DNA of 64,000 bases, taken from IMG/VR virus record IMGVR_UViG_3300027754_000041, positions 62,001 to 126,000 of that record; one strand, given 5' to 3'. The DNA is from a virus. The first letter of the stretch is position 1, and each line of letters opens with the position of its first letter. The notes under the pieces are model-generated. The model saw nothing but the letters and a program-made list of their open reading frames with translations, made no database searches and was not told the origin of the DNA. Positions 15,538 through 24,085 of the stretch are shown here, piece by piece. The translations under genes were made by a program, and so were the position numbers.

Positions 15538-16168
15538 TACGTTTTTCTTTTATAGACTTATACACATTTTTTCTATATTCTGAATTCTTTTTCTTTGCGA
15601 TCTTGTATGCTGGAGTATCCGAAACTTTAATCTTGTCTTTACTCTTTGCCTTGTAGGGGCTTGTTCTTATGCACTCTAGTAACCTATCAAAAACAGATTG
15701 CTCTGTAAGACTATCATTATATCGGAACACAACTAGTGCTACTCCGTTATCCTTACACCATTGCACTTTTTTTTCATCTCTTTTAATAGCCTCATCAAAC
15801 TCATACTTTGAATCAAAAAACCTACTAGTGTAATAAAAGTGCTGTCTTCCGTGATACTCTGCAGCTATGGCGTACTTAGGGCAGTAAACATCTAGCTTTA
15901 ATTTATCTCCTATATGAAATTCATTAACTATTTTTTCGCCCGGTAGCAGCTTCTGCAAACACGCAGTTAATGCTGTTTGACCCCTAGATATTTTTTTTCG
16001 ACTATCCTTAAGCCAATTTAAACCTATGCTATTTATAATTTTATTAACTGCTGGCACAGTCCAGCCTAGCTCTTTAGCTATGGCAGATATAGATAAAGAT
16101 GTTTCTAGTAAAAGATCCCTAAGAAATTCAATATCATCTTGATCTTTGTTTTTATGTTTCCCATGCAT
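15518..16168 (-). CDS. HTH plus Vsr/DUF559-like endonuclease (216 aa)
   Basis: An N-terminal helix-turn-helix (SISAIAKELGWTVPAVNKII) is followed by an endonuclease-like core: KLKLDVYCPKYAIAAEYHG, RQHFYY, then FDEAIKRDEKKVQWCKDNG. This L(D)xY...E(Y/I)xGxxH...RDxxKxxxC pattern is shared by Vsr/DUF559 PD-(D/E)XK nucleases and some free-standing homing endonucleases. A longer reading from 16216 overlaps the previous gene by 47 bases; the ATG ending at 16168 is preferred. It may be a mobile endonuclease inserted between helicase and glycosyltransferase genes. Confidence 0.55.
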   Translation of the reverse strand: MHGKHKNKDQDDIEFLRDLLLETSLSISAIAKELGWTVPAVNKIINSIGLNWLKDSRKKISRGQTALTACLQKLLPGEKIVNEFHIGDKLKLDVYCPKYAIAAEYHGRQHFYYTSRFFDSKYEFDEAIKRDEKKVQWCKDNGVALVVFRYNDSLTEQSVFDRLLECIRTSPYKAKSKDKIKVSDTPAYKIAKKKNSEYRKNVYKSIKEKRNDNRNK

Positions 16169-16169
16169 C

Positions 16170-16799
16170 TCACCCTGCCACGCTATGAGTTCTTGAGTAA
16201 CTAATAGTTTTACCAAGATCTATTATAGACATATCTAGTTTGTTCCAAATAGAATTGCTGAGCGCAAGGCCAAGAGAAGAGCAATCCATAATACAGTACT
16301 CAACCTTACCCTCAAGGGCAGCTAATTTTTCAAATGTTTCATCTAACTTATTATGATAATTATTAAAAGAAACATTTATAACATTTGTTTTAAAACCCAT
16401 AAATTTATATATTGTTTTTTTATCATGAAAAGAAATAACTACACTATTTGTATTTTTTACATAGAATTCAAAGATAGCATCATATACTTCTTTATTATTT
16501 TCATAATAGTATTCAAATAAATTTGGAGTAAAAAATCTTCCGTCATCCACCATCCCTATACTGGAATGCTTTTTATTTACGATCTCATCTGCAAGAGCGT
16601 CTGGAACATTTTTAATAATTCTTTTATCGTTTAGATTAATAGAGCGTATAATCTCTTTGTTAAAAGAAGCTGGTATATTATTATCATTCTTCTTACTTAA
16701 GGAAACTATAGAAGCTTTTGCGATATTAAGAAAAGCGAACTTTTCTTTTCCATTCATTAATTTAGTCAACTCAATAGATGCTTGTATTTGATTTTTCAT
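16170..16799 (-). CDS. GT-D-fold glycosyltransferase-like protein (209 aa)
   Basis: Tentatively a GT-D type glycosyltransferase. The middle contains SSIGMVDDGRFFTP, similar in place to the D-x-G-E/R motif of that fold, and the C-terminal CSSLGLALSNSIW followed by SIIDLGKTI matches the C..LG..LA...W...IDIG end of DUF1792-like enzymes. Direct neighbourhood to a GT2 enzyme (gap of two bases) supports joint sugar modification of phage DNA, virion or host surface. Confidence is low because only fragments of the motif are seen. Confidence 0.4.
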   Translation of the reverse strand: MKNQIQASIELTKLMNGKEKFAFLNIAKASIVSLSKKNDNNIPASFNKEIIRSINLNDKRIIKNVPDALADEIVNKKHSSIGMVDDGRFFTPNLFEYYYENNKEVYDAIFEFYVKNTNSVVISFHDKKTIYKFMGFKTNVINVSFNNYHNKLDETFEKLAALEGKVEYCIMDCSSLGLALSNSIWNKLDMSIIDLGKTISYSRTHSVAG

Positions 16800-16801
16800 T
16801 T

Positions 16802-17509
16802 TTAGATCCCGAAATTTCCCCAGTTTATTAAAACTGGATTTTCATCAACAATAGAATTAATATGATCTAGATTGTGGTACTTGCCACCATCTAAATTCGA
16901 ATATCTTTCGAACTTAGCCTTCTTATCTGCATCATGCAAGTAACCCAAGTGCTGCATGACTAGGGTAGAATTAGGCCAATAGTTTCTTTGCCCATACCAA
17001 TCAAGGACATAAGTGGGTTCAGCGCCACAGGCAAGGGCTCTATCCCTAAAGGTGCCGTTTGACATGTATCTAAATATTCTCGTACTATTATTTGGAGCCC
17101 ACAACTTGTCTACTCTGTACTGCTCCTTATTCCACATGTGATAAAATCTAACATTAACTACATCTTTTTCTGAGGAATTCAAGATGCTTCTAATATCAAT
17201 AGTATCTATATTGGTAGAGCTATACAGCATCTCATCACAGTCTATGGCTATTATCCAGTCACCCTCTGATGCATGGTTTTCAAGGTTCAACCAAGCGTAC
17301 CTTCTCAGTCTGCCCTCGTGTATATTAAACATTTGTTTTGGGGTTTTATAAACATGCGCAAAGTCTTTTGCTATTGAAGCGGTCTCGTCATCCGAACAGT
17401 CGTCAGTGAATACTATTTCGTCGACCTGTTCTTTTAGTCTATTTAAAACCTCGGGCAAAAATCTTGAGGCTTCATTTCTTCCTACCATTTGTGCTATTAT
17501 TTTTTGCAT
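16802..17509 (-). CDS. GT2-family glycosyltransferase (235 aa)
   Basis: Nucleotide-sugar-dependent transferase. Starts directly with the Rossmann-like GT-A part (IIAQMVGRNEASRFLPEVL), then IVFTDDCSDDETASIA and the metal-binding D-x-D as IAIDCDEM. The C-terminal half is aromatic-rich as in acceptor-binding regions. Acceptor unknown. Preceded by the terminator at 17533-17562, so it probably begins a transcript together with the GT-D-like gene. Confidence 0.75.
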   Translation of the reverse strand: MQKIIAQMVGRNEASRFLPEVLNRLKEQVDEIVFTDDCSDDETASIAKDFAHVYKTPKQMFNIHEGRLRRYAWLNLENHASEGDWIIAIDCDEMLYSSTNIDTIDIRSILNSSEKDVVNVRFYHMWNKEQYRVDKLWAPNNSTRIFRYMSNGTFRDRALACGAEPTYVLDWYGQRNYWPNSTLVMQHLGYLHDADKKAKFERYSNLDGGKYHNLDHINSIVDENPVLINWGNFGI

Positions 17510-17532
17510 TATATACTTCCAGATTTAAATAA

Positions 17533-17562
17533 TAAGGGCAACGGAATAAACCCGTTGCCCTT
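17533..17562 (-). terminator. Intrinsic terminator downstream of the 64-aa gene
   Basis: AAGGGCAACGG (17534-17544) and CCGTTGCCCTT (17552-17562) form an eleven-pair perfect stem with a seven-base loop, followed on the minus strand by an AT-rich tract. The near symmetry means it may act in both directions. Confidence 0.75.
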
Positions 17563-17576
17563 AAATTGAATAAAAT

Positions 17577-17771
17577 TTATCCTTCGATTTGCTCACGAGC
17601 CTTTATGGCTGTGATTCTTTCTACATCTACATCTTTAAAAATTAATTCACCAGCAACACCGGCTACCTTACGGCGACTGCCACTAGCAATTTTTTCTGCT
17701 TCTGTCTTATTCGCTGCCTTAACAATTGATGTAGTTGTAACTGTAAAGTATTTGAATTTATTTTCTGCCAT
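17577..17771 (-). CDS. Small protein sharing a domain with the phosphoesterase N-terminus (64 aa)
   Basis: Reads FKYFTVTTTSIVKAANKTEA then GELIFKDVDVERITAI. This matches by eye the N-terminal 50 residues of the phosphoesterase at 44398-45642 (FVITKTHIVRAPNVGQAKSL, then VLSESISVEEIAEQ), so it is probably a stand-alone copy of the same small alpha-beta module. AAAGGA precedes the ATG and a terminator follows the stop. Function unknown; a protein-protein or regulatory module is possible. Confidence 0.55.
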   Translation of the reverse strand: MAENKFKYFTVTTTSIVKAANKTEAEKIASGSRRKVAGVAGELIFKDVDVERITAIKAREQIEG

Positions 17772-17785
17772 TTTTTTTCCTTTGT

Positions 17786-18196
17786 TTACTTACTTGATGG
17801 ATATGTATTGCATATATATTCTACAGCATCTCCTAAGGATAATGCAACCTTAGTGGATAAAAAATTTAGATAAACTCTATTTAAATAACTTTTATCTGCA
17901 AAAGTTACCACAGGTTGGTTATTCATATACGCCCAAGTCATTTCAAAATCAGTTCCTATATAAGCCCTATTGGGTATCGTATACTCTACCAAAATTATAT
18001 CGCAGCTTTTTTGCAAAAACATATTTTTACTTACAATTTCTTTTGGTTCGCACCCTTGTTCCTCTAGAGCATAATCCATAGGATTAACTGCTTGGAAACC
18101 TCTATCGGCTAACAGTTTTACGGCTTCATTTCTCCAGCCATGTGCAAATATACCGACCTCTTCTATTGCTCCAGATAAAAATACTTTAGTTTGCAT
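17786..18196 (-). CDS. Nucleoside 2-deoxyribosyltransferase-like protein (136 aa)
   Basis: Likely transfers deoxyribose between bases in nucleotide salvage, or hydrolyses nucleosides. Features of the family in order: VFLSGAIEEVG, WRNEAVKLLADRGF, AVNPMDY, SKNMFLQKSCDIILVEY, YIGTDFEMTWAY and PVVTFADK. The 136 residues agree with the small family members. Overlaps the glycosylase gene end by eleven bases. Part of a block of nucleotide and DNA-repair genes. Confidence 0.7.
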   Translation of the reverse strand: MQTKVFLSGAIEEVGIFAHGWRNEAVKLLADRGFQAVNPMDYALEEQGCEPKEIVSKNMFLQKSCDIILVEYTIPNRAYIGTDFEMTWAYMNNQPVVTFADKSYLNRVYLNFLSTKVALSLGDAVEYICNTYPSSK

Positions 18197-18611
18197 TAGA
18201 TACTTCCTTTCCTGGCCAGTAATATTCTAAATTAGATGGTTCGTCAAAATACTCTGAATAGTATTCATAATCTTTACGGAGTAAATTAGATCTATGTGAA
18301 CGGTGGAATTTATCTAGACCAAACCATGGTGGCATAACTACTTCTTCTAGATTAAAATCTTCAAAAAGCATTGTGTTTTTATAGCCTCTGCTAATCCACT
18401 CTTGGATGGTGTAGTTTTGATATAACTGTAAGGCTAGTTCATAACCGGTCCACATAACCGTAACCGGATGATTGCGCCAACCTTTTGTTGGTGTACGACC
18501 AAGCAAGATGTTCAGAACTTGGAAAGTTTCTACTCGTTGCTTTCCAAGTCTACGATAATCTAATACCCGAACTGATTCTTTAAGATCTGCGTATGGTAAG
18601 AATGTTTGCAT
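18186..18611 (-). CDS. Pyrimidine-dimer DNA glycosylase-like protein (141 aa)
   Basis: Similar to the DenV/MSMEG_6728 group that excises pyrimidine dimers. The N-terminal signature TFLPYADLKESVRVLDYRR, then LGKQRVETFQ, is characteristic, followed by GWRNHPVTVMWTGYE and PPWFGLDKFHRSHRSNLLRK. The 141 residues match the family. Residue Arg15 is encoded by CGG (18567-18569), the only in-frame CGG in the window at which the reading frame must not change; a +1 shift there would end after two codons. Confidence 0.75.
   Translation of the reverse strand: MQTFLPYADLKESVRVLDYRRLGKQRVETFQVLNILLGRTPTKGWRNHPVTVMWTGYELALQLYQNYTIQEWISRGYKNTMLFEDFNLEEVVMPPWFGLDKFHRSHRSNLLRKDYEYYSEYFDEPSNLEYYWPGKEVSNAN
18567..18569 (-). 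other. In-frame CGG codon without frameshift (exception)
   Basis: Context GAA TCA GTT CGG GTA TTA GAT. Reading CGG as Arg gives SVRVLDYRRLGKQR, which fits the protein family; skipping the C gives GGG TAT TAG. Zero-frame decoding is therefore required in this gene. This constrains any model in which CGG always causes a shift. Confidence 0.85.
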
Positions 18612-19012
18612 TATGCCTTCTTAAATTCCTCAAAAGTTTTGTCACCTACACCAAAGTATTCTCTAGCTAATCCAGCCTTAACAATCTCCGTGTTAAGACA
18701 TTCGCCAGCTTCGTTCCATACTCTAGCTAGAATTCTACCATACTTCTCATTCTTATCAAGAATTGTTTCAATCTTAACTTTATGATTAGCTTTAGTTAGC
18801 CATTGATCTGTAAATTCTTTTGCGGCCAATCCCATTTTCTTTTCTTCAAGATTAGTTGTACGGCTCTCTGGAGTGTTAACACCATAGAGTCTGACGCTCT
18901 TAGGTCCAAACTTAACTTCAAAACCAAGATCAACAACGACCTTAAAAGTATCTCCGTCTACTACCTTAACTACTTCTGCATTATATAAGTAAACATTAAA
19001 TTGATCTGACAT
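18611..19012 (-). CDS. Thermonuclease (SNase-like) (133 aa)
   Basis: Staphylococcal-nuclease fold. VVDGDTFKVVVDLG, VRLYGVNTPESR (catalytic Arg and acidic residue) and KYGRILARVW followed by LNTEIVKAGLAREY are the canonical motifs. No signal peptide is visible, so it is likely intracellular and could degrade host DNA or RNA or act in nucleic-acid processing. Starts one base before the glycosyltransferase stop region and overlaps the glycosylase start by one base. Confidence 0.8.
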   Translation of the reverse strand: MSDQFNVYLYNAEVVKVVDGDTFKVVVDLGFEVKFGPKSVRLYGVNTPESRTTNLEEKKMGLAAKEFTDQWLTKANHKVKIETILDKNEKYGRILARVWNEAGECLNTEIVKAGLAREYFGVGDKTFEEFKKA

Positions 19013-19013
19013 T

Positions 19014-19817
19014 TTAATCTCTTTCTATTCCTATGTAATCGCAGGCTTTGCGAAATATTGATTGACTTACTTTGAATTGGGCATCGGCGTGACTGTAGCC
19101 CTCTCCTGGTTTTGGAGATGAAGCGTGCCAACTGTGACCAATCGATACACTACCATCATATACTACATTATAGCCTAAGTGACGAGCAAAGTACGAACAC
19201 CAAGTCTCCTCGTAATAATGAGGTGTTGGTAGGAAGGCTCCTACTGCCTCGGGGTACATCTTTCTATACCCTTCATCATTGGTTAATGCATCCCAGATTG
19301 ATCTCCTAATAAAATAAGCGGATCCAGAAATCGTAACACAGTTAACTCTATCCCTATAGAGTATATCTTCGGGATCATTCTCATTCCAGCCTCTATGCTT
19401 AGGAGCTGTATTAGTACCAACTATACCAGCATGTTTTATGTTACCATATTCATCTCTTTGCTTTGGCCCAAGAATATGCACATCTGGTTCTTGATTAAAA
19501 ATTTGACATATTTTCTTGATGTCTTCGTTGGTGAACCATACATCCGCATTTAAAATTCCTATTACACTGTTGTCCCCTCTAGAAGCTAGCTTGTTAATTG
19601 CAGCGGAGTAACCAATGTTTTTATTTAGATCTATTCTATCTATTTGATATCTCTTATCATTTTCTCTAAGCCATTCAACGGTATCATCTGCTGAATCATT
19701 ATCCGCAATGTATAGGTTCCAAAATTTATTTTCAGGACTAACCTCCGCGTGCAAAGTATCCAGTAGTCTTTGAAGCAACGGTCTAGTGTTATAGTTTACT
19801 ACACATAAATCTATCAT
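19014..19817 (-). CDS. GT2-family glycosyltransferase (267 aa)
   Basis: Rhamnosyltransferase-like GT2 enzyme. IDLCVVNYNTRPLLQRLL, IADNDSADDTVEWL, NIGYSAAIN and the metal site as ILNADVWF are clear; a later ETWCSYFARHLGYNV contains the catalytic-base region and SIGHSWHASS the end of the fold. Acceptor unknown. With the two transferases at 16170-17509 this makes three sugar transferases in 4 kb. Confidence 0.8.
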   Translation of the reverse strand: MIDLCVVNYNTRPLLQRLLDTLHAEVSPENKFWNLYIADNDSADDTVEWLRENDKRYQIDRIDLNKNIGYSAAINKLASRGDNSVIGILNADVWFTNEDIKKICQIFNQEPDVHILGPKQRDEYGNIKHAGIVGTNTAPKHRGWNENDPEDILYRDRVNCVTISGSAYFIRRSIWDALTNDEGYRKMYPEAVGAFLPTPHYYEETWCSYFARHLGYNVVYDGSVSIGHSWHASSPKPGEGYSHADAQFKVSQSIFRKACDYIGIERD

Positions 19818-19818
19818 C

Positions 19819-20079
19819 TTAAAATTTTTCTATATTTGAGGCCAGGATAACCATCGAAAAAGCATCGTCTGAATTTACTCCATGGTTGATGTATTCACAC
19901 ATCTCTTTCATTCTTGCATCTATATCTTCCTGCAAATAAAATTCGCTCAACCTATTCCTATATTGAGAAAGGGATGCGTAATTAGGCAAGCGTGTTATAT
20001 CTTCTCTTTTAAAAAGATATGAAATTAATCCTACAATAGCAACTCCGTAAAAAATATTATTCTTATTAAGAATTTTCAT
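19819..20079 (-). CDS. Small single-membrane-segment protein (86 aa)
   Basis: Residues 9-24 (IFYGVAIVGLISYLF) form a probable N-terminal membrane anchor, followed by a polar helical region. No known family. ATGA overlap with the next gene upstream, and one base from the glycosyltransferase gene downstream, so co-expressed with both. Confidence 0.55.
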   Translation of the reverse strand: MKILNKNNIFYGVAIVGLISYLFKREDITRLPNYASLSQYRNRLSEFYLQEDIDARMKEMCEYINHGVNSDDAFSMVILASNIEKF

Positions 20080-20333
20080 ACTACCTTCTTTTTTCTACCA
20101 GGCTTAACTTGTATAGTATCATTTACGTCTAGGTTATCTGGTAACTCTTCCTTATACTTGTATAAACAAATATTATCTGAATCTGGTTCAAAAGTTACAA
20201 AGAATATATTTTTATCAGCTTCTGTTAATCCTTCAGGTGGAGGAGACTCTAAAGCTATTTTGGGGTTAGATGATCCATAAACTTGGCTATGGTTTTTATA
20301 TACAACAATATAATTCAGTTTAGATGCAGGCAT
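20076..20333 (-). CDS. Hypothetical protein (85 aa)
   Basis: Unrecognised. A beta-rich start (LNYIVVYKNHSQVYG), a central ADKNIFFVTFEPDSD stretch and a basic end (KPGRKKKVV). No membrane segment. Linked to both neighbours by very short spacing. Confidence 0.55.
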   Translation of the reverse strand: MPASKLNYIVVYKNHSQVYGSSNPKIALESPPPEGLTEADKNIFFVTFEPDSDNICLYKYKEELPDNLDVNDTIQVKPGRKKKVV

Positions 20334-20334
20334 A

Positions 20335-20505
20335 CTATAACCCCAGTAGGATTGCGTATCCAGCTATAAATGCTGTTACTACAGCAATTGCAACTGCAAT
20401 AAGTTTTATATTTTTACTCTGAGATACTTGGTTAAGCATCTGCATACTGATACACCAATTCATCAAGATAGAAAATACTAGGGCTAAAATTACATTTTTA
20501 AACAT
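20335..20505 (-). CDS. Small membrane protein with two hydrophobic segments (56 aa)
   Basis: MFKNVILALVFSILMNWCI forms a first membrane segment and LIAVAIAVVTAFIAGYAILL a second, joined by a short polar loop. Starts within the last codons of thyX (8-base overlap) and its stop lies two bases before the next ATG. Size and topology resemble phage holins or accessory membrane proteins, but it is far from the endolysin gene, so a holin role is only a possibility. Confidence 0.5.
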   Translation of the reverse strand: MFKNVILALVFSILMNWCISMQMLNQVSQSKNIKLIAVAIAVVTAFIAGYAILLGL

Positions 20506-21202
20506 TTGCTTGACCGACCAAACTTCCTATGCTTATTGGAAAACGAGGCTCTATTAAATTCATGACAGCTCTAGCATAATCTCTTATTTCTAACTGAGCA
20601 TCATCGCTAAGTCTTTGATTTAAGAATAACGCTATAGATTGTAAACTGCAAGTCCATCTGTAGGACACATACATACCATAGGCTGGCAGAAATAGTCTAG
20701 CTTGTTCTGGAGCGACTTCATTTGACATAGCCATATTATACAAAGCCTCGCCTTGCTCGATGTATCTTATGAGCTCATCAGTTAAAACAGCACCGGTCCA
20801 AGGCCCTATCGGACCACCAGATCCTTGCTTTTTGTTATCTGGTGCAAGGCGCCAATCTTCAGAACTAGGTACATAAAATTCAGGCTCCATAGTGATGTAT
20901 CTTCTTGATGATTCATTCCAAGAATCCATAGTATGGTCTGAACCCACTACATATTTCCAGTGTTGGCGAGCAACAAGAAGCGGTGCTTTAAACTCAAATG
21001 TTGCACAAGCATGTCTAAAAGGAGACATATGATTTTCCCTAATCAAAAAATCAATTAAATGAACATCTTTTTTAGATAGCTCTTTAGATTCTTTGCTAAA
21101 GGAAACTCTAGCGGCGTTTACAATAGATAGATCACTACCCATAACGTCAACCAGTCTTACATAACCCTTATCTAAAACTGAAACTATGTTATCTGTATCC
21201 AT
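20498..21202 (-). CDS. thyX: Flavin-dependent thymidylate synthase ThyX (234 aa)
   Basis: Makes dTMP from dUMP using FAD and methylene-tetrahydrofolate. The diagnostic region is ARQHWKYVVGSDHTMDSWNE followed by SSRRYITMEPEFY, a form of the ThyX RHR..S motif with a short insertion seen in phage enzymes. N-terminal RVSF and C-terminal LRDYARA-like regions (EIRDYARAVMNLIEPRFP) also fit. Works with ribonucleotide reductase encoded immediately upstream and dNMP kinase elsewhere. Confidence 0.9.
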   Translation of the reverse strand: MDTDNIVSVLDKGYVRLVDVMGSDLSIVNAARVSFSKESKELSKKDVHLIDFLIRENHMSPFRHACATFEFKAPLLVARQHWKYVVGSDHTMDSWNESSRRYITMEPEFYVPSSEDWRLAPDNKKQGSGGPIGPWTGAVLTDELIRYIEQGEALYNMAMSNEVAPEQARLFLPAYGMYVSYRWTCSLQSIALFLNQRLSDDAQLEIRDYARAVMNLIEPRFPISIGSLVGQANV

Positions 21203-21226
21203 GCTTATATTATACCATCAAGAATT

Positions 21227-23323
21227 CTATTTAGTGTTATCCTTTATGAATTTAATTTCGCATGAATCAGTAGTGCAATATCTTTCGCCTATCGCGTCAA
21301 AAGCCATGCCAGCATAAACTCCAGAAAGATCTATTGGGAATAATTTAGCTACATTATCCTTGTATTCACTCTCTGTTATTTGAGTGTACGGCATTTGTGG
21401 ATAGGTCTTGTTCCCGCTAGGTAGGAAAGATACAGTTTTTAACTGACCATCGAACATGTGCAGAACAGTTTCTACGTGTTCAGATTCTTTCTCTACATCA
21501 AAAGATATAGTAACTGAAACTGAATTATCAGACCAATAGCGTTGGGCAGTTGCCGCTAAAGACATTTTTTCAAAAATAGTTACATCACGCTCAGCCCTAT
21601 TTGCTTCAGACATTATTGGAAAGAAAACTACAGAAGTAGTGTCTGGTGATTCTGACGCCGGCTCCACTAAATAATTAGCCATACGGAATAGTGGGAGCAT
21701 CGGATCTTCATTTGCAAAACGTATAGAACGCATAAAGTATTTTCCGCCTGGAGTCCAATGAACACCTGGAGATTCACCAGCCAATATAGATACTGTGCCA
21801 GAAGGTTTAATTGTTGTCATCTTTATTGATTCACGTATGCCTAACCACTCTGAATAAATACGATCATAATTCTTTATAATATTATAACCCGTATCCATCC
21901 AGTCTCTTAAGGCGGGCAGTCCTCTAGTGTCAGCAAAATTAGCTACACCAGACATAGATGCACCTATTCTACGGTTACGCTGCATTATCGCGTTTGTCTC
22001 TTCCCAGTGTGTAGGAAGTAGTGTAACTGTCTTAGCATAAAGATACGCAAACTTTAGAGTGCGCTTATAGTCCTCTAGGTTGTCATGTCTATTAAGATAG
22101 GTCTCCACAAGCGTACAGCACTCGTAGGACTCGAGAGATTGCTCTGCGCATGGATTATAACCTGCTACTCGCCAATCCTTGTTATCTGGTGGGTCAGCTA
22201 GGCGACCATACTTTCTGGATAGATCCATCCACAATACACCTGGCTCACCATTGCGCACAATGCCATCAACAATTTTACTTAAATCACTTCCGACTTTAGT
22301 CTCAACAGAATTGTTTGACATCCAACCCCACCCTGGAGAATTAGGGTCATATGAATTTCTTTCCGGAAATTTATCTGCGTTCTTAAGGTTTAGAAAATCA
22401 TCGTCATCTATACTTCCGATTAATAACTCTGCTGATCTTCTTACATTGCCGGATACCACACATACACCTATTAGATTCCCTATATCGGCTATGTCTAGCT
22501 TCGTTAATTTATCACCTTTTCGCTCATCAAACATTCTTCTAATATAGATATGCAATTTCTCCAATGGTTCATGCCCAGCAGCTACTCCACCAAATGTTTT
22601 AATCGGCGTTCCAGCTGGTCTGATCTGAGAATAGTCAAACTCATAACTTGGTTGATTTTCTTTTAAATACGCATTCAGAAGTAGCGACAAGGATTCAACC
22701 CAGCCCTCACGAGTGTCTGGAACTACATGAGTCACTTTTTCTTTTGGCTGATAAATTATAAAATCTTTATTAGCACCTTTGTCATCAAATCCAACGCCAA
22801 CGCCAAGCATTGACGCCTCCATTAAAAATGCAAATGGTTTTGCTGGATTAAACTTATTCATTTCTGATGTAGAAACAAAGGCGCAATTTTGTAGAGCAGC
22901 TGAATTCTTTTGTATATTAACTATATTAGTACCCATAGCCCATAGGCCTCTACCTGGTGGAGTCCACTTCAAATTAAACAATCTATCAAATGCTTCTTTA
23001 GCTGAAGCTTGTCCCTTAGCATCGTTCCAGGGAAGTCGGCTCGTTTTACAGTGATCTTTTTGCAAAGAATACATTCCGTTGATTACTCTCTCACAAACAT
23101 CAACCCAAGTTTCTTTCGTCCCATCTTCCTTGAGGCGTGAGTATGTGCGCAAGAAAGTTATTTCACCCACAGAATTTCCACCAGCATCCTTGTAGCCAAA
23201 TGGTGGCTTCTTATCCTTATAGCTAGCTACAAAATCATCTGTTAATTTAAACATAAACATTGATGGTATTTTGCTTGCCATAGGAACAAGATCTGGATTG
23301 CCGTTTTCTATTTCTTCTGACAC
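21227..23323 (-). CDS. nrdJ: Adenosylcobalamin-dependent (class II) ribonucleotide reductase (698 aa)
   Basis: Reduces ribonucleotides to deoxyribonucleotides with vitamin B12 as radical source. Of the monomeric Lactobacillus leichmannii type by size and organisation: WTPPGRGLWAMGT, NCAFVSTSEM (first redox cysteine), GVGVGFD, GNVRRSAELLIG, GYNPCAEQSLESYECC (active-site cysteine and Glu), then TIKPSGTVSILAG and a C-terminal CTTDSCE redox pair. It depends on host B12 supply. Located just upstream of thyX, giving a dNTP-synthesis unit. Confidence 0.9.
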   Translation of the reverse strand: MSEEIENGNPDLVPMASKIPSMFMFKLTDDFVASYKDKKPPFGYKDAGGNSVGEITFLRTYSRLKEDGTKETWVDVCERVINGMYSLQKDHCKTSRLPWNDAKGQASAKEAFDRLFNLKWTPPGRGLWAMGTNIVNIQKNSAALQNCAFVSTSEMNKFNPAKPFAFLMEASMLGVGVGFDDKGANKDFIIYQPKEKVTHVVPDTREGWVESLSLLLNAYLKENQPSYEFDYSQIRPAGTPIKTFGGVAAGHEPLEKLHIYIRRMFDERKGDKLTKLDIADIGNLIGVCVVSGNVRRSAELLIGSIDDDDFLNLKNADKFPERNSYDPNSPGWGWMSNNSVETKVGSDLSKIVDGIVRNGEPGVLWMDLSRKYGRLADPPDNKDWRVAGYNPCAEQSLESYECCTLVETYLNRHDNLEDYKRTLKFAYLYAKTVTLLPTHWEETNAIMQRNRRIGASMSGVANFADTRGLPALRDWMDTGYNIIKNYDRIYSEWLGIRESIKMTTIKPSGTVSILAGESPGVHWTPGGKYFMRSIRFANEDPMLPLFRMANYLVEPASESPDTTSVVFFPIMSEANRAERDVTIFEKMSLAATAQRYWSDNSVSVTISFDVEKESEHVETVLHMFDGQLKTVSFLPSGNKTYPQMPYTQITESEYKDNVAKLFPIDLSGVYAGMAFDAIGERYCTTDSCEIKFIKDNTK

Positions 23324-23331
23324 TTTTTCTC

Positions 23332-24030
23332 CTAGCTATTAACTTTTTTGATATATTTAGAATTTGTTTTTTGAATCTCTATATTTTTTATTTTAAGTAT
23401 ATCTTGTATTGGATAAACTTTATGTATTTCTCTTTCAAAAAAATACCCACTTCTCCAATTAAAAACACTATTAACATTTTTCTTATGATTAACAAACATG
23501 TTACATACTACAGCGCCACCATATGATTTAACTATATTGGCAAATTTATTTTTCAGTTCTTCGATATTGACATTGTCCAGTCCACCGCTTTCTTGGGCTT
23601 TTGAAAATAACCAATTAAAGGCCTGCCTATTCATCGGTGATACATCTATAGGATCTATGACCCCTAATAGTATAGCTTTGTTTCTGCTATTTGCTATCTG
23701 AATATCTTCTTTTATAACTTTTTTAAAAAGATCAAACCAATCTCTTTCATTAAACTGCACCCATGCAGTGCACCAAAATAAAAGATTTTCTGGTGGAGAT
23801 GGAACTATACTTTTTTCGGTGTACGGAAGCAGAACTGCACAGCTGATAGCTCTCTTCATAAAAGATTTTCTTGATTCTTCAGACTTAGTTTTGGAACCAG
23901 AAATTTCCCAAAGTTTATTTATATTCTTTCGCCAGTCAGTTGGGCCTAAGAATATGTTTAGATACTTCTCTGCCACGTCTATAGGTATTGTATCCTCATT
24001 GATTACTTTCTGTAAACCATCTAAAGACAT
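23332..24030 (-). CDS. Hypothetical protein (232 aa)
   Basis: No family recognised. Helical N-terminal half with LGPTDWRKNINKLWEISG and a LLFWCTAWVQFNERDW segment; the centre includes SPMNRQAFNWLFSKAQESG, and the end is lysine/isoleucine-rich. No membrane segment or signal. It is the first gene downstream of the terminator at 24086-24105 and lies directly before nrdJ, so it may be linked to nucleotide metabolism by transcription only. Confidence 0.6.
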   Translation of the reverse strand: MSLDGLQKVINEDTIPIDVAEKYLNIFLGPTDWRKNINKLWEISGSKTKSEESRKSFMKRAISCAVLLPYTEKSIVPSPPENLLFWCTAWVQFNERDWFDLFKKVIKEDIQIANSRNKAILLGVIDPIDVSPMNRQAFNWLFSKAQESGGLDNVNIEELKNKFANIVKSYGGAVVCNMFVNHKKNVNSVFNWRSGYFFEREIHKVYPIQDILKIKNIEIQKTNSKYIKKVNS

Positions 24031-24085
24031 TTATAATCCTTTATAAAATTATCAAAACCTATAAAACAAGTCCGGAAAAAGATCA

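Noticed and set aside
12451-16172. TGA recoded as an amino acid
   Set aside because: TGA ends ordinary genes here (12451-12453, 16170-16172) and long frames assume TGA as stop without gaps.
16169-16216. Longer start of the Vsr/DUF559-like endonuclease at 16216
   Set aside because: It would overlap the preceding gene by 47 bases; the ATG ending at 16168 lies right after that gene's stop and keeps the HTH domain intact.
21203-21226. TATAAT directly upstream of thyX as a promoter
   Set aside because: It lies only about ten bases before the ATG and has no -35 partner; thyX is better seen as co-transcribed with the ribonucleotide reductase gene.
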